Shown here piece by piece: positions 45,547-53,852 of a DNA stretch of 64,000 nt. Within the stretch, counting starts at the first letter, position 1. Each line of letters opens with the position of its first letter. Where the stretch lies: contig NZ_JBHSXL010000009.1 in NCBI RefSeq assembly GCF_042662125.1, positions 620,001 to 684,000 on the forward strand, written 5' to 3'. This DNA is from Halopenitus salinus. Its GTDB lineage: Archaea > Halobacteriota > Halobacteria > Halobacteriales > Haloferacaceae. The notes beneath the pieces are model-generated. The model was not told the DNA's origin and ran no database searches. It worked only from the letters and a program-made list of their open reading frames with translations. The translations under genes and the position numbers were made by a program.

Positions 45547-46734
45547 TCACCGATCCCTGGTGACGGTCTCTCCGGGCCCGGTCGTCGTGTCCGCGTCCAG
45601 TCGGACGCCGGCGTCGATCGACGTGTCGATGCCCGTCTTGACGCGGTCACCGCAGACGACGCCGAACTTGCGGCGTCCAGTCGAGACGCGCTCGCCCTTC
45701 ACCGTGAGTTCGATCGGCTCCCCGTCGTGGCGGAGGTTCGCGACGTCGGTTCCAGCCCCGAAGTTCACCTCGCGGCCGACCACGCTGTCGCCGAGGTAGG
45801 AGAGGTGGCCGACGCTCGATCCCGAATCGAGGACGCTGTTTTTCACCTCGACCGCGTGTCCGACCTTCGCGTTCGGGCCCAGATACGTCGCTCCGCGCAC
45901 GTACGCGTTCGGCCCGACCGTCGCGCCCGATGAGACGTACGCCGGCCCCTCGATCACGACGCCGGGTTCGATCTCGGCCCCCTCCTCGATCACGACGTCG
46001 CCCGTGATCGTCGCGTCCGGATGGACGCTGCCTCGAACGCCCGTTTCGAGTTCCGCGAGCTTCCACTCGTTGGCCTCGAGAAGCTCCCACGGTCGGCCGA
46101 CGTCGAGCCATCGTTCGACCGGAACGACCTCGACGTCGACGGACTCACAGGCGCGCTGGAGCACGTCCGTCAACTCGCGTTCGCCCCGTTCGCTCTCGGG
46201 GACGTCGAGACGCTCACGGCTCGAGGCCGGGAAGACGTATGCTCCGGTGTTGATCAGGTTCGAGGGCGGGTCCGCGGGCTTCTCGATCACGCCCTCGAGG
46301 TACCCCCGTTCGTCGCGCGCGAGGACGCCGTATTCGGAGGGGTTGTCGACGCGGTAGGACCCGACCGCGGGGCCGGCCTCGAGGAGTGTTCGAAGGTCGT
46401 CCGCCTCGTAGAGCGCATCGCCGTTCAACACGGCGAAGGGGCCGTCATCGAGTTCGGGTGCCGCGGCCGCGACCGCGTCGGCCGTGCCGCGTCGCCGCTC
46501 CTGGGAGACGAAGGTCACCGGAACCCCGATCTCGGCGTCCTGGAAGTACGCTCGGACCGCCTCGGCCTCGTACCCGACGACGAGGACGATCCGGGAGGCC
46601 CCGGCCTCGATCGCCGTCTCGACGGTGTGGGCGACGAGCGGCTTGCCCGCGACCGGCAACATCGGCTTCGGTCGATCGGCGGTCAGCGGTCGCATCCGCG
46701 TGCCCTCCCCCGCGGCGAGAACGACTGTCTGCAT
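45547..46734 (-). CDS. glmU: Bifunctional GlmU-like nucleotidyl/acetyltransferase, paralogue 1
   Basis: A 395-residue enzyme with the same two-domain plan as its downstream neighbour: QTVVLAAGEGTRMRPLTADR with RPKPMLPVAGKPL, VLNGDALYEADDL, then INTGAYVFP and a hexapeptide beta helix (EIEPGVVIEGPAYVSSGATV) ending with SVLDSGSSVGHLSYLGDSVV and NFGAGTDVANLRHDG, a segment typical of true GlmU-type acetyltransferases. It probably makes UDP-GlcNAc. Start ATG 46732-46734. With glmS and the paralogue it forms an amino-sugar nucleotide operon-like run on one strand. Confidence 0.88.
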   Translation of the reverse strand: MQTVVLAAGEGTRMRPLTADRPKPMLPVAGKPLVAHTVETAIEAGASRIVLVVGYEAEAVRAYFQDAEIGVPVTFVSQERRRGTADAVAAAAPELDDGPFAVLNGDALYEADDLRTLLEAGPAVGSYRVDNPSEYGVLARDERGYLEGVIEKPADPPSNLINTGAYVFPASSRERLDVPESERGERELTDVLQRACESVDVEVVPVERWLDVGRPWELLEANEWKLAELETGVRGSVHPDATITGDVVIEEGAEIEPGVVIEGPAYVSSGATVGPNAYVRGATYLGPNAKVGHAVEVKNSVLDSGSSVGHLSYLGDSVVGREVNFGAGTDVANLRHDGEPIELTVKGERVSTGRRKFGVVCGDRVKTGIDTSIDAGVRLDADTTTGPGETVTRDR

Positions 46735-46892
46735 GGTCCCCACTCCGCCGTGATGCTACAAGAAGCTCCGGGGTCTCCATCGGAACGGATCGAGGTCTCG
46801 AGCGAAAGGAGTCATCGACCAACCGGGCGAAACACGTCATATCGGAATCACTCTCCGTCGAACTTTTCACCCGTCGCTCGGTAGCCGAGGGT

Positions 46893-48053
46893 ATGTCCGA
46901 CTCACGCGAGACGCCGGAGGACGCGCCGCAGGTCGACGAACTCACGCCGCCGGACCGCACGTTGATGGGTCCCGGACCGAGCGACGTCCACCCGCGCGTG
47001 CTGCGGGCGATGAGCACGCCGCTCGTGGGCCACCTCGATCCCTCGTTCATCGAGATCATGGACGAGGTGCAGGAGCTGATGCGCTATACGTTCCGGACGG
47101 ACAACCGCTGGACGATCCCGGTCTCGGGAACCGGATCGGCCTCGATGGAGGCCGCGATCGGCAACCTCGTCGAACCGGGGGACACGATGCTGGTCCCGAC
47201 GAACGGCTACTTCGGCGGACGGATGGCCTCGATGGCGCGGCGGGCCGGCGGGGAGGTCGTCGAGGTCGACGCGCCGTGGGGCGAACCGCTCGATCCGGCG
47301 GACGTCGAGGCGGCGTTTAACGAACACCAGCCGGACGTCTTCGGGTTCGTCCACGCCGAGACGTCGACGGGCGTCCTCCAGCCGGAGGTCCCCGAACTCA
47401 CGTCCATCGCGCACGAGCACGACGCGTACGTGATCGCCGACTGCGTGACCTCGCTCGGCGGCGTCGAGCTGCGCGTCGACGACTGGGACATCGACGTCGC
47501 CTACTCGGGGCCCCAAAAGTGCCTCTCGTGTCCGCCCGGCGCGAGTCCGCTCACACTCTCCGACCGCGCGATGGACAAAGTCCTCGACCGCGAGACCGAT
47601 CCCCGGTCGTGGTACCTCGATCTCTCCCTGCTCGAGGGGTACTGGGGCGACGATCGGTCGTATCACCACACCGCACCGATCACGAACGTCTACGCGATCC
47701 GCGAGGCCCTCCGGCTCGTCGCCGAGGAGGGCATCGAGAACCGATGGGATCGACACCTGGAGGTCGCCGGCGGGCTGAAGGCCGGCCTCCAGGACATGGG
47801 TCTCGAGATGAACGCGCCCGACGAGTACTGGCTGCCCAGCCTGAACGCCGTCAAGGTTCCCGACGGCGTCGACGACGCCGCCGTGATCGACCACCTCATC
47901 GAGGAGTACGATCTGGAGATCGCCTCCGGGCTCGGCGACCTGGCCGGCGACATCTGGCGGATCGGCTGTATGGGCTACTCCGCGCGCCCGAAGAACGTCG
48001 AGTACCTGCTCGCCGCCCTCGAGGACGCCCTCGCGGAGCAGGGACAGCTCTGA
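46893..48053 (+). CDS. Class V aminotransferase (alanine/serine-glyoxylate type)
   Basis: A 386-residue PLP enzyme. LMGPGPSDVHPRVLRAM is the typical opening; SGTGSASMEAAIGNLV forms the phosphate site, ADCVTSLGGVELRVDDWDID carries the cofactor Asp, and Lys209 in SGPQKCLSCPPG binds PLP. YHHTAPITNVYAIREAL is the family's substrate region. It would transfer an amino group from alanine or serine to glyoxylate, or act on phosphonate-type substrates; specificity is open. AACTTTTCAC about 25-32 bases upstream supports ATG 46893. Confidence 0.9.
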   Translation: MSDSRETPEDAPQVDELTPPDRTLMGPGPSDVHPRVLRAMSTPLVGHLDPSFIEIMDEVQELMRYTFRTDNRWTIPVSGTGSASMEAAIGNLVEPGDTMLVPTNGYFGGRMASMARRAGGEVVEVDAPWGEPLDPADVEAAFNEHQPDVFGFVHAETSTGVLQPEVPELTSIAHEHDAYVIADCVTSLGGVELRVDDWDIDVAYSGPQKCLSCPPGASPLTLSDRAMDKVLDRETDPRSWYLDLSLLEGYWGDDRSYHHTAPITNVYAIREALRLVAEEGIENRWDRHLEVAGGLKAGLQDMGLEMNAPDEYWLPSLNAVKVPDGVDDAAVIDHLIEEYDLEIASGLGDLAGDIWRIGCMGYSARPKNVEYLLAALEDALAEQGQL

Positions 48054-48153
48054 GTCGTCGAGCCGTCTAAACCGACGACGGACGAGCATCGGGATCACAA
48101 CACGCGGCTCGTGGCGCCACAACGTTCATTCCCAAGGACGAGAACGATCGGTC

Positions 48154-48267
48154 ATGGGCGATCGACCGTGCGATCGGGTGTTCTGTCCGGCGTGTGATGC
48201 GCCGGCGACGACGAGCGACGCGACGTGTCCGGATTGCGGCGCTCCGCTGCCGGACGACCGCGAGTGA
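48154..48267 (+). CDS. 37-residue zinc-ribbon microprotein
   Basis: A complete small gene, ATG 48154 to TGA 48267. The peptide has two CxxC pairs, VFCPACDAP and ATCPDCGAPLP, spaced as a rubredoxin-like zinc knuckle, with a further Cys near the start. Promoter-like TTCATT lies about 27 bases upstream. It belongs to the type of very short zinc-finger proteins known to be abundant in haloarchaea. Function unknown; possibly binds nucleic acid or a partner protein. Confidence 0.75.
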   Translation: MGDRPCDRVFCPACDAPATTSDATCPDCGAPLPDDRE

Positions 48268-48390
48268 AGGGGTTGATCCTCGCCTGAGCGTTCCTGGTCG
48301 CTTGCTTTGCGAGCGGCGAATTGGCTGCGTCGGATTCCTTTACAGATCCACTCGACGGTTCGCGCCGATCGCCGTGGCTCGACGGTTCGG

Positions 48391-48413
48391 ACGGGCCGGG
48401 AGGGATTTGAACC
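48391..48413 (-). repeat. Displaced copy of the tRNA-Lys 3' end (attachment-site-like)
   Basis: These 23 bases are identical to 48508-48530, which hold the acceptor 3' strand and T-arm of tRNA-Lys plus two flanking bases. The copy is in the same orientation, 117 bases beyond the tRNA's own 3' end. A repeat of exactly the tRNA 3' end is what site-specific integration of a mobile element leaves as att sites. Only about 94 bases lie between, so any element has been lost. Confidence 0.7.
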
Positions 48414-48509
48414 TCACTCGCACGGTCGCCTCGCTCCGCTCGGCGCTGCGTGCTCCCTGGTTCGAACCCTCCTCCGCGTTTTCACTGCTCGCTTCGTTCG
48501 CAGGAAAAC

Positions 48510-48582
48510 GGGCCGGGAGGGATTTGAACCCCCGACCGACGGATTAAGAGTCCGTCGCTCTCCCTAACTGAGCTACCGGCCC
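48510..48582 (-). tRNA. tRNA-Lys (anticodon CUU)
   Basis: A complete 73-base cloverleaf on the complement. Acceptor stem GGGCCGG pairs with CCGGCCC; D-arm GCTCAGTTAGGGAGAGC; anticodon stem ACGGA/TCCGT with loop CTCTTAA giving anticodon CTT; T-arm GGGGGTTCAAATCCC. No intron and no encoded CCA. A TATA-like CTTTTATGG (plus strand 48605-48613) lies about 24-31 bases upstream, and the transcript ends in TTTT (48505-48508 on the complement). Confidence 0.97.
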
Positions 48583-48773
48583 TCATCGTCCCCTTTCCGG
48601 GACACCATAAAAGGACTTTCGTCTTCCCGTCCGTGCCTCCGAGATCCTCGACTATCGCTCCCGGATCACCGTTCCCGCCTGCGATCTGATCGACGCCGGC
48701 GCGAATATCGATCTCGATATCGAACCCGGCAAGCGCGTCTGTTAAGTGTCGTGCGATCCGAACGCGGGTACCT

Positions 48774-50240
48774 ATGAGTGTAGGGGCGAGCGGGACCGCT
48801 CGAACGCGATACGCGATCCTCGGGTGTGGAAGCGTCGGCCACGCCGTCGCGGAATCGCTCACGGACCGCGACAAGGACGTTCTGATCCTCGATCGCGACG
48901 AGAGCCGCGTCGAGGCGCTCCGCGATCAGGACCTCAACGCCCAGGTTCAGGACATCTCCGAACCCAGCGTCGCCGACGCCGTCGCCGATCGCGACATCGT
49001 GTTGATCCTTGCCTCCGACGTCGACGCCAACAAGGCCGCCGTGGAGGCGGTTCGCGACGCGGGCGGCGACCACTACGTGGTGGTCCGCGCCTCCGATCCC
49101 GTAAGCGAGGACGAGCTTCGTGACCTCGGCGCCGACGTCGTGATCAACCCCTCCACCGTCATCGCCGACTCCGCGCTCCGGTCGCTCGAGACCGGCGAGC
49201 TCGAGTACATGGCGCGCCAGCTCGCCGACATCCTCTCCTCGACGGAGGACGGGATGGCGATCCTCACCCACGACACGCCGGATCCGGACTCGATCGCCTC
49301 CGCGACCGCGCTCCAGGCGATCGCCGACTCCTACGGCGTCGAGGCCGACATCCTCCATCCCGGCGACGTCGGCCACCAGGAGAACCGCGCGTTCGTGAAC
49401 CTGCTCGGGATCGATCTCCTCTCGCGTGCGGAGGCGCGGCCGCTCTCGGAGTACGAGACGATCGCCGTCGTGGACCACGCAAAATCCGGCGATCCCGAGA
49501 CCACCATCGACGCCGACGTGGACATCTACATCGACCACATCGAGGCGGAGACGGAACTCGAGGCCCGGTTCGTCGACATCCGGACCAACGTCTCCTCGAC
49601 GTCGACCATCCTCACGAAGTACCTCCAGGAGTTCGACCTCTCACCCTCGGAGGCCGTCGCCACGGCGCTTCTCTACGGGATTCGCGCGGAGACCCTCGAC
49701 TTCAAACGCGACACGACGCCCGCGGATCTGACCGCCGCCGCCTACCTCCACCCGTTCGCCAACCACGACACCCTCGAACAGGTCGAATCGCCCTCGATGT
49801 CCCCGGAGACGCTCGACGTGCTTGCCGAGGCCATCCAGAGCCGACAGGTCCAGGGAAGCCACCTCTTTTCGAGCGCGGGTTTCATCCGCGATCGCGACGC
49901 GCTCTCGCAGGCGGCCCAGCATCTGTTGAACCTCGAGGGGATCACCACGACGGCCGTGTTGGGCGTCGCCGACGAGCACATCCACCTCGCCGCGCGCTCG
50001 AAGGACATCCGAATCAACATCGGAAACGTCCTCCAGGAGGCCTTCGAGGACATGGGCGAGACGACCGGCCACTCCACGCAGGGCTCCGTGGAGATCCCCC
50101 TCGGGATCTTCACCGGCATCGAGACGAACGACGAGAACCGCGACACCCTGCTGTCGCTCACCGAGGAGGCGGTGAGACGCAAGCTCTTCGACGCGATGGG
50201 CGTCGAGGGGACCTCCTCGGAGAGTTCGAACGGCTCTTGA
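48774..50240 (+). CDS. TrkA-N (RCK) plus DHH-family phosphoesterase
   Basis: A 488-residue fusion. The N-terminal Rossmann RCK/TrkA-N domain (YAILGCGSVGHAVAESL, residues about 12-135) probably binds NAD or a nucleotide. The DHH/DHHA1 part has metal motifs HDTPDPDSIASA, VVDHAKSGD and YIDHIEAE, as in NrnA or cyclic-di-AMP phosphodiesterases. The DHHA1 region (GITTTAVLGVADEHIHLAARS) is C-terminal. The likely substrate is short oligonucleotides or cyclic dinucleotides, with the RCK domain as sensor. Convergent with the PRC-barrel gene. Confidence 0.88.
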   Translation: MSVGASGTARTRYAILGCGSVGHAVAESLTDRDKDVLILDRDESRVEALRDQDLNAQVQDISEPSVADAVADRDIVLILASDVDANKAAVEAVRDAGGDHYVVVRASDPVSEDELRDLGADVVINPSTVIADSALRSLETGELEYMARQLADILSSTEDGMAILTHDTPDPDSIASATALQAIADSYGVEADILHPGDVGHQENRAFVNLLGIDLLSRAEARPLSEYETIAVVDHAKSGDPETTIDADVDIYIDHIEAETELEARFVDIRTNVSSTSTILTKYLQEFDLSPSEAVATALLYGIRAETLDFKRDTTPADLTAAAYLHPFANHDTLEQVESPSMSPETLDVLAEAIQSRQVQGSHLFSSAGFIRDRDALSQAAQHLLNLEGITTTAVLGVADEHIHLAARSKDIRINIGNVLQEAFEDMGETTGHSTQGSVEIPLGIFTGIETNDENRDTLLSLTEEAVRRKLFDAMGVEGTSSESSNGS

Positions 50241-50325
50241 GCTGTCGATCGACACCGAGACCGGCGTTCGTGATTCTTCGATCGACGACGAAGGGAACGA
50301 CGCCGGTGTGAGAACGCTCCGCGGG

Positions 50326-50619
50326 TCAGGCGACCGCTTCGCCGGAGTCCTCCTCGTCCGATTCGAGCCGCTCTATCACGTCGTTGATCAGAATGACGTC
50401 CCCGACCGCCCGAACCCATCGATACGGAACGATGGCGCCCTCGCCGGACTGCACGCGGTTCCGGAAGAGCTCGCCGTTGAGTTCCGTGAGCGCGAGTCCG
50501 GTCACGGACCGGGAGTCGATGTCGAGCCGTACGTCCTCGACCTCGCCGACGAACACGCCGTTGTTCGAGTAGACCTCGCGACCGACGAGGCTCGTGATCT
50601 CATCTGCCGTCGATTGCAT
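50326..50619 (-). CDS. PRC-barrel domain protein (CdpB-like)
   Basis: A 97-residue protein made of a single PRC-barrel (ITSLVGREVYSNNGVFVGEV, RLDIDSRSVTGLALTE, ILINDVIERL). Stand-alone PRC-barrel proteins of haloarchaea include the CdpB cell-division proteins that link SepF to the divisome; this one has the right size and form, but which paralogue it is cannot be told. Start ATG 50617-50619; an earlier Met at 50691 would add 24 basic residues. A TATTAAG-like box lies upstream at about 50641-50650. Confidence 0.85.
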   Translation of the reverse strand: MQSTADEITSLVGREVYSNNGVFVGEVEDVRLDIDSRSVTGLALTELNGELFRNRVQSGEGAIVPYRWVRAVGDVILINDVIERLESDEEDSGEAVA

Positions 50620-50813
50620 ACCCGTGAGGTGGCGAGCGCGCCTATTAAGTATTGGTTGTCGGCGGACGGACGTCCGACGATCGCACGACATCGGACGCGA
50701 ACGGGTCCGGTCAGTTCGAACGCATCCGCTTTCTCCGACGGTGGCCCGGACGTCGACGAATACGCGACCGGGTCGGACGAAAACGCCAAGACGCCGGGGG
50801 CGGACGATGAGGT

Positions 50814-52652
50814 ATGCGACTGGAGGACTACTGGGGCGTCGGCCCGAAGACGAGCGAGCGGCTCGCGGAGACGCTCGGCCGCGAGCGGGCCGTCGAGGCG
50901 ATCGAGTCGGCGGACGTTCGGGCCCTCGTCGACGCCGGGATCCCGCGCGGGCGGGCCACCCGGATCCTCCGGCGAGCGAACGGCGATGCGAGCATGGGAC
51001 TTCTCGCCACGAGCGACGTCCGGACCGTCTACGACGACCTGCTCGCGCTCGCCGCGAGCGACGCGCTCACCGCCCACGCCGGCGACAGGATCCGAGTACT
51101 GACCCCGCTTTCGGACCCGGAGGCGATCCGGAATCGGCTCGAGAACGTGATCGCCGCCAGGGACGCCTGGGAGGCCCTGAACGACTCCGATCGGGAGACG
51201 GTGATCGACGCCTTCGAGGAGTACGACGCGGCCGGCGGAACGGATAGAGCCGCTGTCAAGGCGGCCCTCGCGCTCGAAGGTGTCGACGTCGAAAGCGGTC
51301 CCTTCGCCCCGCTGGCGACCCTCGACGGCGACGCGCTCCGTGAGGCCGCGGGAGCACTCGGGTACGTCCGCGGGCGTTCCGACCGTCGAGGAGGCGATCG
51401 CGACGACGAGGCGGTCCCTCCCACTGCCGCCGACCTCGAGGTCCTCGAGGGTGCGGACGAGGAGCTCGATCGGCTCCGAGACCAACTGGCCGCGGCCCGT
51501 GGTCTCGAGAACGCCGCATTCGACGTCATCGAAGAGGTCCGCGAGGGATCGGTGCGCGACTTCGAGTCGTTCAAAGGCGGCGTCGTCGACCACGTGGCCG
51601 ATCGGACGGGCGTCGATCCGGGACGGATCCGGTCGGCCGCGCCCGGCGAAGCGGTCGACGCCGCGGACTTCGTCTCGGGGACGCTCCGCGCGCTCGTCGA
51701 CGACCTCGAGTCGGCCGCGGATCGACGCGAGGAGACCGTCGCCGCGGACCTCCAGGAGCGAATCAACGAGGCCGGCGGGGACGTAGAGACCGCCGTCGAG
51801 GCGGTCGCGGACGCGGCCTTCGAGCTCTCCCTCGGCCGATTCGCCGCGGAGGAGGACCTCTCGCGGCCGGTGTTCGGAGGGGACGGAATCGCGGTCGTGG
51901 GTGCGAGACATCCCTTCCTCGACGGCGAGGTCGAACCCGTGAGCTACGCGGTCGGGTCGCACTCGCTGGCCGCGGACGGGGAGCAGGAAGCCATTCTCGA
52001 GGAGGAGAGATCGCTCACATCCCCGCCGTCCGGCGATCGAGTGACGGTTCTCACCGGCGCGAACTCCGGCGGCAAGACGACGCTCCTCGAGACGCTCTGT
52101 GCGGTCGCCCTGCTCGCGTCGATGGGGCTTCCGGTGCCGGCCGACCACGCCGAGGTCGGCCTATTCGATCGGATCGTCTTCCACCGACGTCACGCGTCGT
52201 TCAACGCCGGCGTGCTCGAGTCGACGCTCAAGTCCATCGTCCCGCCGCTCGTCGAATCGGGCCGAACGCTGATGCTCGTCGACGAGTTCGAGGCGATCAC
52301 CGAACCCGGCCGCGCCGCCAACCTGCTGAACGGGCTCGTCGATCTGACCGTCGATCGCGGCGCGCTCGGCGTGTACGTGACCCACCTCGCCGACGAGTTG
52401 AGCCCCCTTCCCGATCGGGCGCGGATCGACGGGATCTTCGCCGAGGGGCTGACCGACGATCTCGACTTGCGGGTCGACTATCAGCCGCGATTCGGCACCG
52501 TCGGCAAGTCGACGCCGGAGTTCATCGTCTCGCGGCTCGTCGCCAACGCCGACGATCGGGGGGTTCGCGGGGGATTCGAACACCTCGCGGAGGCCGTCGG
52601 CGAGGAGGCGGTTCAGCGAACGCTCTCGGACGTTCGGTGGTCCCCCGAGTGA
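50814..52652 (+). CDS. MutS-like ATPase with N-terminal helix-hairpin-helix
   Basis: A 612-residue protein. A HhH-type N-terminus (GVGPKTSERLAETLGRERAV) replaces the mismatch-binding domain of MutS, followed by a variable helical region with a coiled-coil clamp (about 195-290). The C-terminal ABC-type ATPase has Walker A TGANSGGKTTLLETL (Gly415-Thr422), ATPase loop FHRRHASFNAGVLESTL and Walker B TLMLVDEFEAITEPG, ending in the MutS-type VYVTHLADEL. It belongs with MutS2/MutS5-like proteins, so a role in recombination or branched DNA is likelier than mismatch repair. Confidence 0.85.
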   Translation: MRLEDYWGVGPKTSERLAETLGRERAVEAIESADVRALVDAGIPRGRATRILRRANGDASMGLLATSDVRTVYDDLLALAASDALTAHAGDRIRVLTPLSDPEAIRNRLENVIAARDAWEALNDSDRETVIDAFEEYDAAGGTDRAAVKAALALEGVDVESGPFAPLATLDGDALREAAGALGYVRGRSDRRGGDRDDEAVPPTAADLEVLEGADEELDRLRDQLAAARGLENAAFDVIEEVREGSVRDFESFKGGVVDHVADRTGVDPGRIRSAAPGEAVDAADFVSGTLRALVDDLESAADRREETVAADLQERINEAGGDVETAVEAVADAAFELSLGRFAAEEDLSRPVFGGDGIAVVGARHPFLDGEVEPVSYAVGSHSLAADGEQEAILEEERSLTSPPSGDRVTVLTGANSGGKTTLLETLCAVALLASMGLPVPADHAEVGLFDRIVFHRRHASFNAGVLESTLKSIVPPLVESGRTLMLVDEFEAITEPGRAANLLNGLVDLTVDRGALGVYVTHLADELSPLPDRARIDGIFAEGLTDDLDLRVDYQPRFGTVGKSTPEFIVSRLVANADDRGVRGGFEHLAEAVGEEAVQRTLSDVRWSPE

Positions 52653-52727
52653 GTGATCGCGCGGCGGTGCCGTCGCTACGCTGCCAAGATAGAGTCGTTC
52701 GAGAAGCGATACCTCCCGCGGTCGGCG

Positions 52728-52922
52728 TTACAGTCGTTGCAGGTTCGTCGCTCGGGGACCCTTGTCGGCCTCCTCGATGTCGAATTCGACCTCCTGCCCC
52801 TCCTCGAGGTCCGGGCCGCCGACGTCCTCCATGTGGAAGAAGACGTCCTCGTCCGCGTCCTCGGTTTCGATAAAGCCGTAGCCGCCAGTGTCGTTGAAGA
52901 ATGCAACAGTGCCAGTAGCCAT
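52728..52922 (-). CDS. cspA: Cold-shock domain protein
   Basis: A 64-residue single OB-fold protein of the CspA family. RNA-binding motifs are present: GGYGFIET (RNP1-like) and DVFFHMEDV (RNP2-like). It is very acidic for a cold-shock protein, as usual in halophiles. It probably acts as an RNA chaperone. A strong TATA box, read on the complement as GTATAAATATCC (plus strand about 52956-52967), lies some 35-45 bases upstream, implying a leader of about 10-15 bases. Confidence 0.95.
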   Translation of the reverse strand: MATGTVAFFNDTGGYGFIETEDADEDVFFHMEDVGGPDLEEGQEVEFDIEEADKGPRATNLQRL

Positions 52923-53147
52923 TACTGCGTCTCCGGAGAGAACTGGGACGTCCGGATATTTATACTTATGGGACGAATTCGCACTTCGCCGTTCGTTCGA
53001 CAGATAATTGGACGTATGGAGCTATCAATACTACCTATCGAGAATAATAGGGCATTCCCGAACCATTATAGAGCGATTAGATTAACAATCTCCGGAAATA
53101 CTGTCCCATCGTAAAATTATAAGTCACAAGGGATCGCATGATCGCGT
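52923..53147. other. AT-rich intergenic island
   Basis: About 225 bases between two divergent small genes, distinctly poorer in GC than the surroundings, especially 52955-53125 (runs such as ACAGATAATTGG, AGAATAATAGGG, CATTATAGAGCG, GATTAACAATC, AAAATTATAAG). It contains the cspA TATA box on the left and the TTATAAGT box of the zinc-protein gene on the right. A 48-codon frame (52968-53114) is open but has no typical haloarchaeal codon bias. Confidence 0.6.
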
Positions 53148-53342
53148 ATGTCAACGACCCCATCGACGACACCGACGCCGAACTGGAGCGACCCCAACGA
53201 CTGCCCCTTCTGCGGCGAGCCGCTCTCGGATCCGGGTGCCGGGTTCGTCGATCACCTCGCGGAGAGCGATGCCTGCGAGGCCGGATTCGACGACTGGCGC
53301 GAGAACGTCGCCGGCGACATGGGCGGCGAGTGGAGCGGATGA
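53148..53342 (+). CDS. Small zinc-finger protein (DUF7501-like)
   Basis: A 64-residue protein with DCPFCGEPLSDPGAGFVDHL, where two Cys, a His and the following Cys in SDACEAGF can bind zinc in a C2HC finger, then a Trp-rich end (DDWRENVAGDMGGEWSG). This pattern is familiar from haloarchaeal small zinc proteins of the DUF7501 kind. ATTATAAGT about 27-33 bases upstream indicates a leaderless mRNA starting at ATG 53148. Function unknown. Confidence 0.8.
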   Translation: MSTTPSTTPTPNWSDPNDCPFCGEPLSDPGAGFVDHLAESDACEAGFDDWRENVAGDMGGEWSG

Positions 53343-53453
53343 CGCGGTAGGCGCTGCCGTTCGAACCCTCGCCCGCGGTCCGGTGTTCTTTGCGGCCGAG
53401 ATCGAGGTCCTCATCGCCGAGGGATTTTACCCGCTCGAGCGCGGCCCATCGTC

Positions 53454-53852
53454 ATGGAGTTCGATCACGTCGGGATCGCCACGCGGGACGCCGGAGCCCT
53501 CGCGGATCTCTTCGACGACCTGTTCGTTGCGCCGATCGCTCACGAGGAGCGATTCGACGGCATGCGCGTCGTGTTCTTGGAGCTCTCCGGCGGCGGATAC
53601 CTCGAGCTTCTCGAACCGGGTGACGGCGGCCCGGTAGCCGACTTTCTCGATCGGTCGGGGCCCGGTATCCATCACGTCGCCTTGGGGACCGAAGACGTCG
53701 CTGCAGCGCTCGATCGGGCCCGTTCCCTGGGCGTGGAGCTGATCGACGAGGAACCTCGGCCCGGTGCGTGGGGACACGACGTTGCGTTTCTGCACCCCCG
53801 TTCGACGGGTGGGGTTCTCGTCGAGTTCGTTGAACGGACCGACGGCCAGTAA
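53454..53852 (+). CDS. mce: Methylmalonyl-CoA epimerase
   Basis: A 132-residue VOC-fold enzyme converting (S)- to (R)-methylmalonyl-CoA in propionyl-CoA metabolism. Metal ligands: His in FDHVGIATRD, His in GIHHVALGTEDV and Glu in GVLVEFVER; ELSGGGYLELLEP and the FLHPRSTGGVLVE end are characteristic. GGATTTTACC about 25-33 bases upstream supports ATG 53454. The carboxyltransferase at 61.7 kb could supply the substrate. The last codons and the stop are in the first unit of a 36-bp tandem repeat array. Confidence 0.92.
   Translation: MEFDHVGIATRDAGALADLFDDLFVAPIAHEERFDGMRVVFLELSGGGYLELLEPGDGGPVADFLDRSGPGIHHVALGTEDVAAALDRARSLGVELIDEEPRPGAWGHDVAFLHPRSTGGVLVEFVERTDGQ

Noticed and set aside
42398..45550. 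Very long fused frame joining glmS with upstream sequence
   Set aside because: Upstream part is out of frame with the GlmU-like paralogue; glmS must start at Met-Cys for its glutaminase, and TAATG overlap marks the junction.
48194..48567. Forward open frames giving peptides such as GREGFEPPTDG and AGRDLNPRPTD
   Set aside because: These are translations of the antisense strand of tRNA-Lys and its partial copy, a well-known spurious ORF pattern.
52968..53114. 48-codon forward frame inside the AT-rich island
   Set aside because: Codon use is unlike the neighbours and its ATG lies within the cspA TATA region; no ribosome site or promoter of its own.
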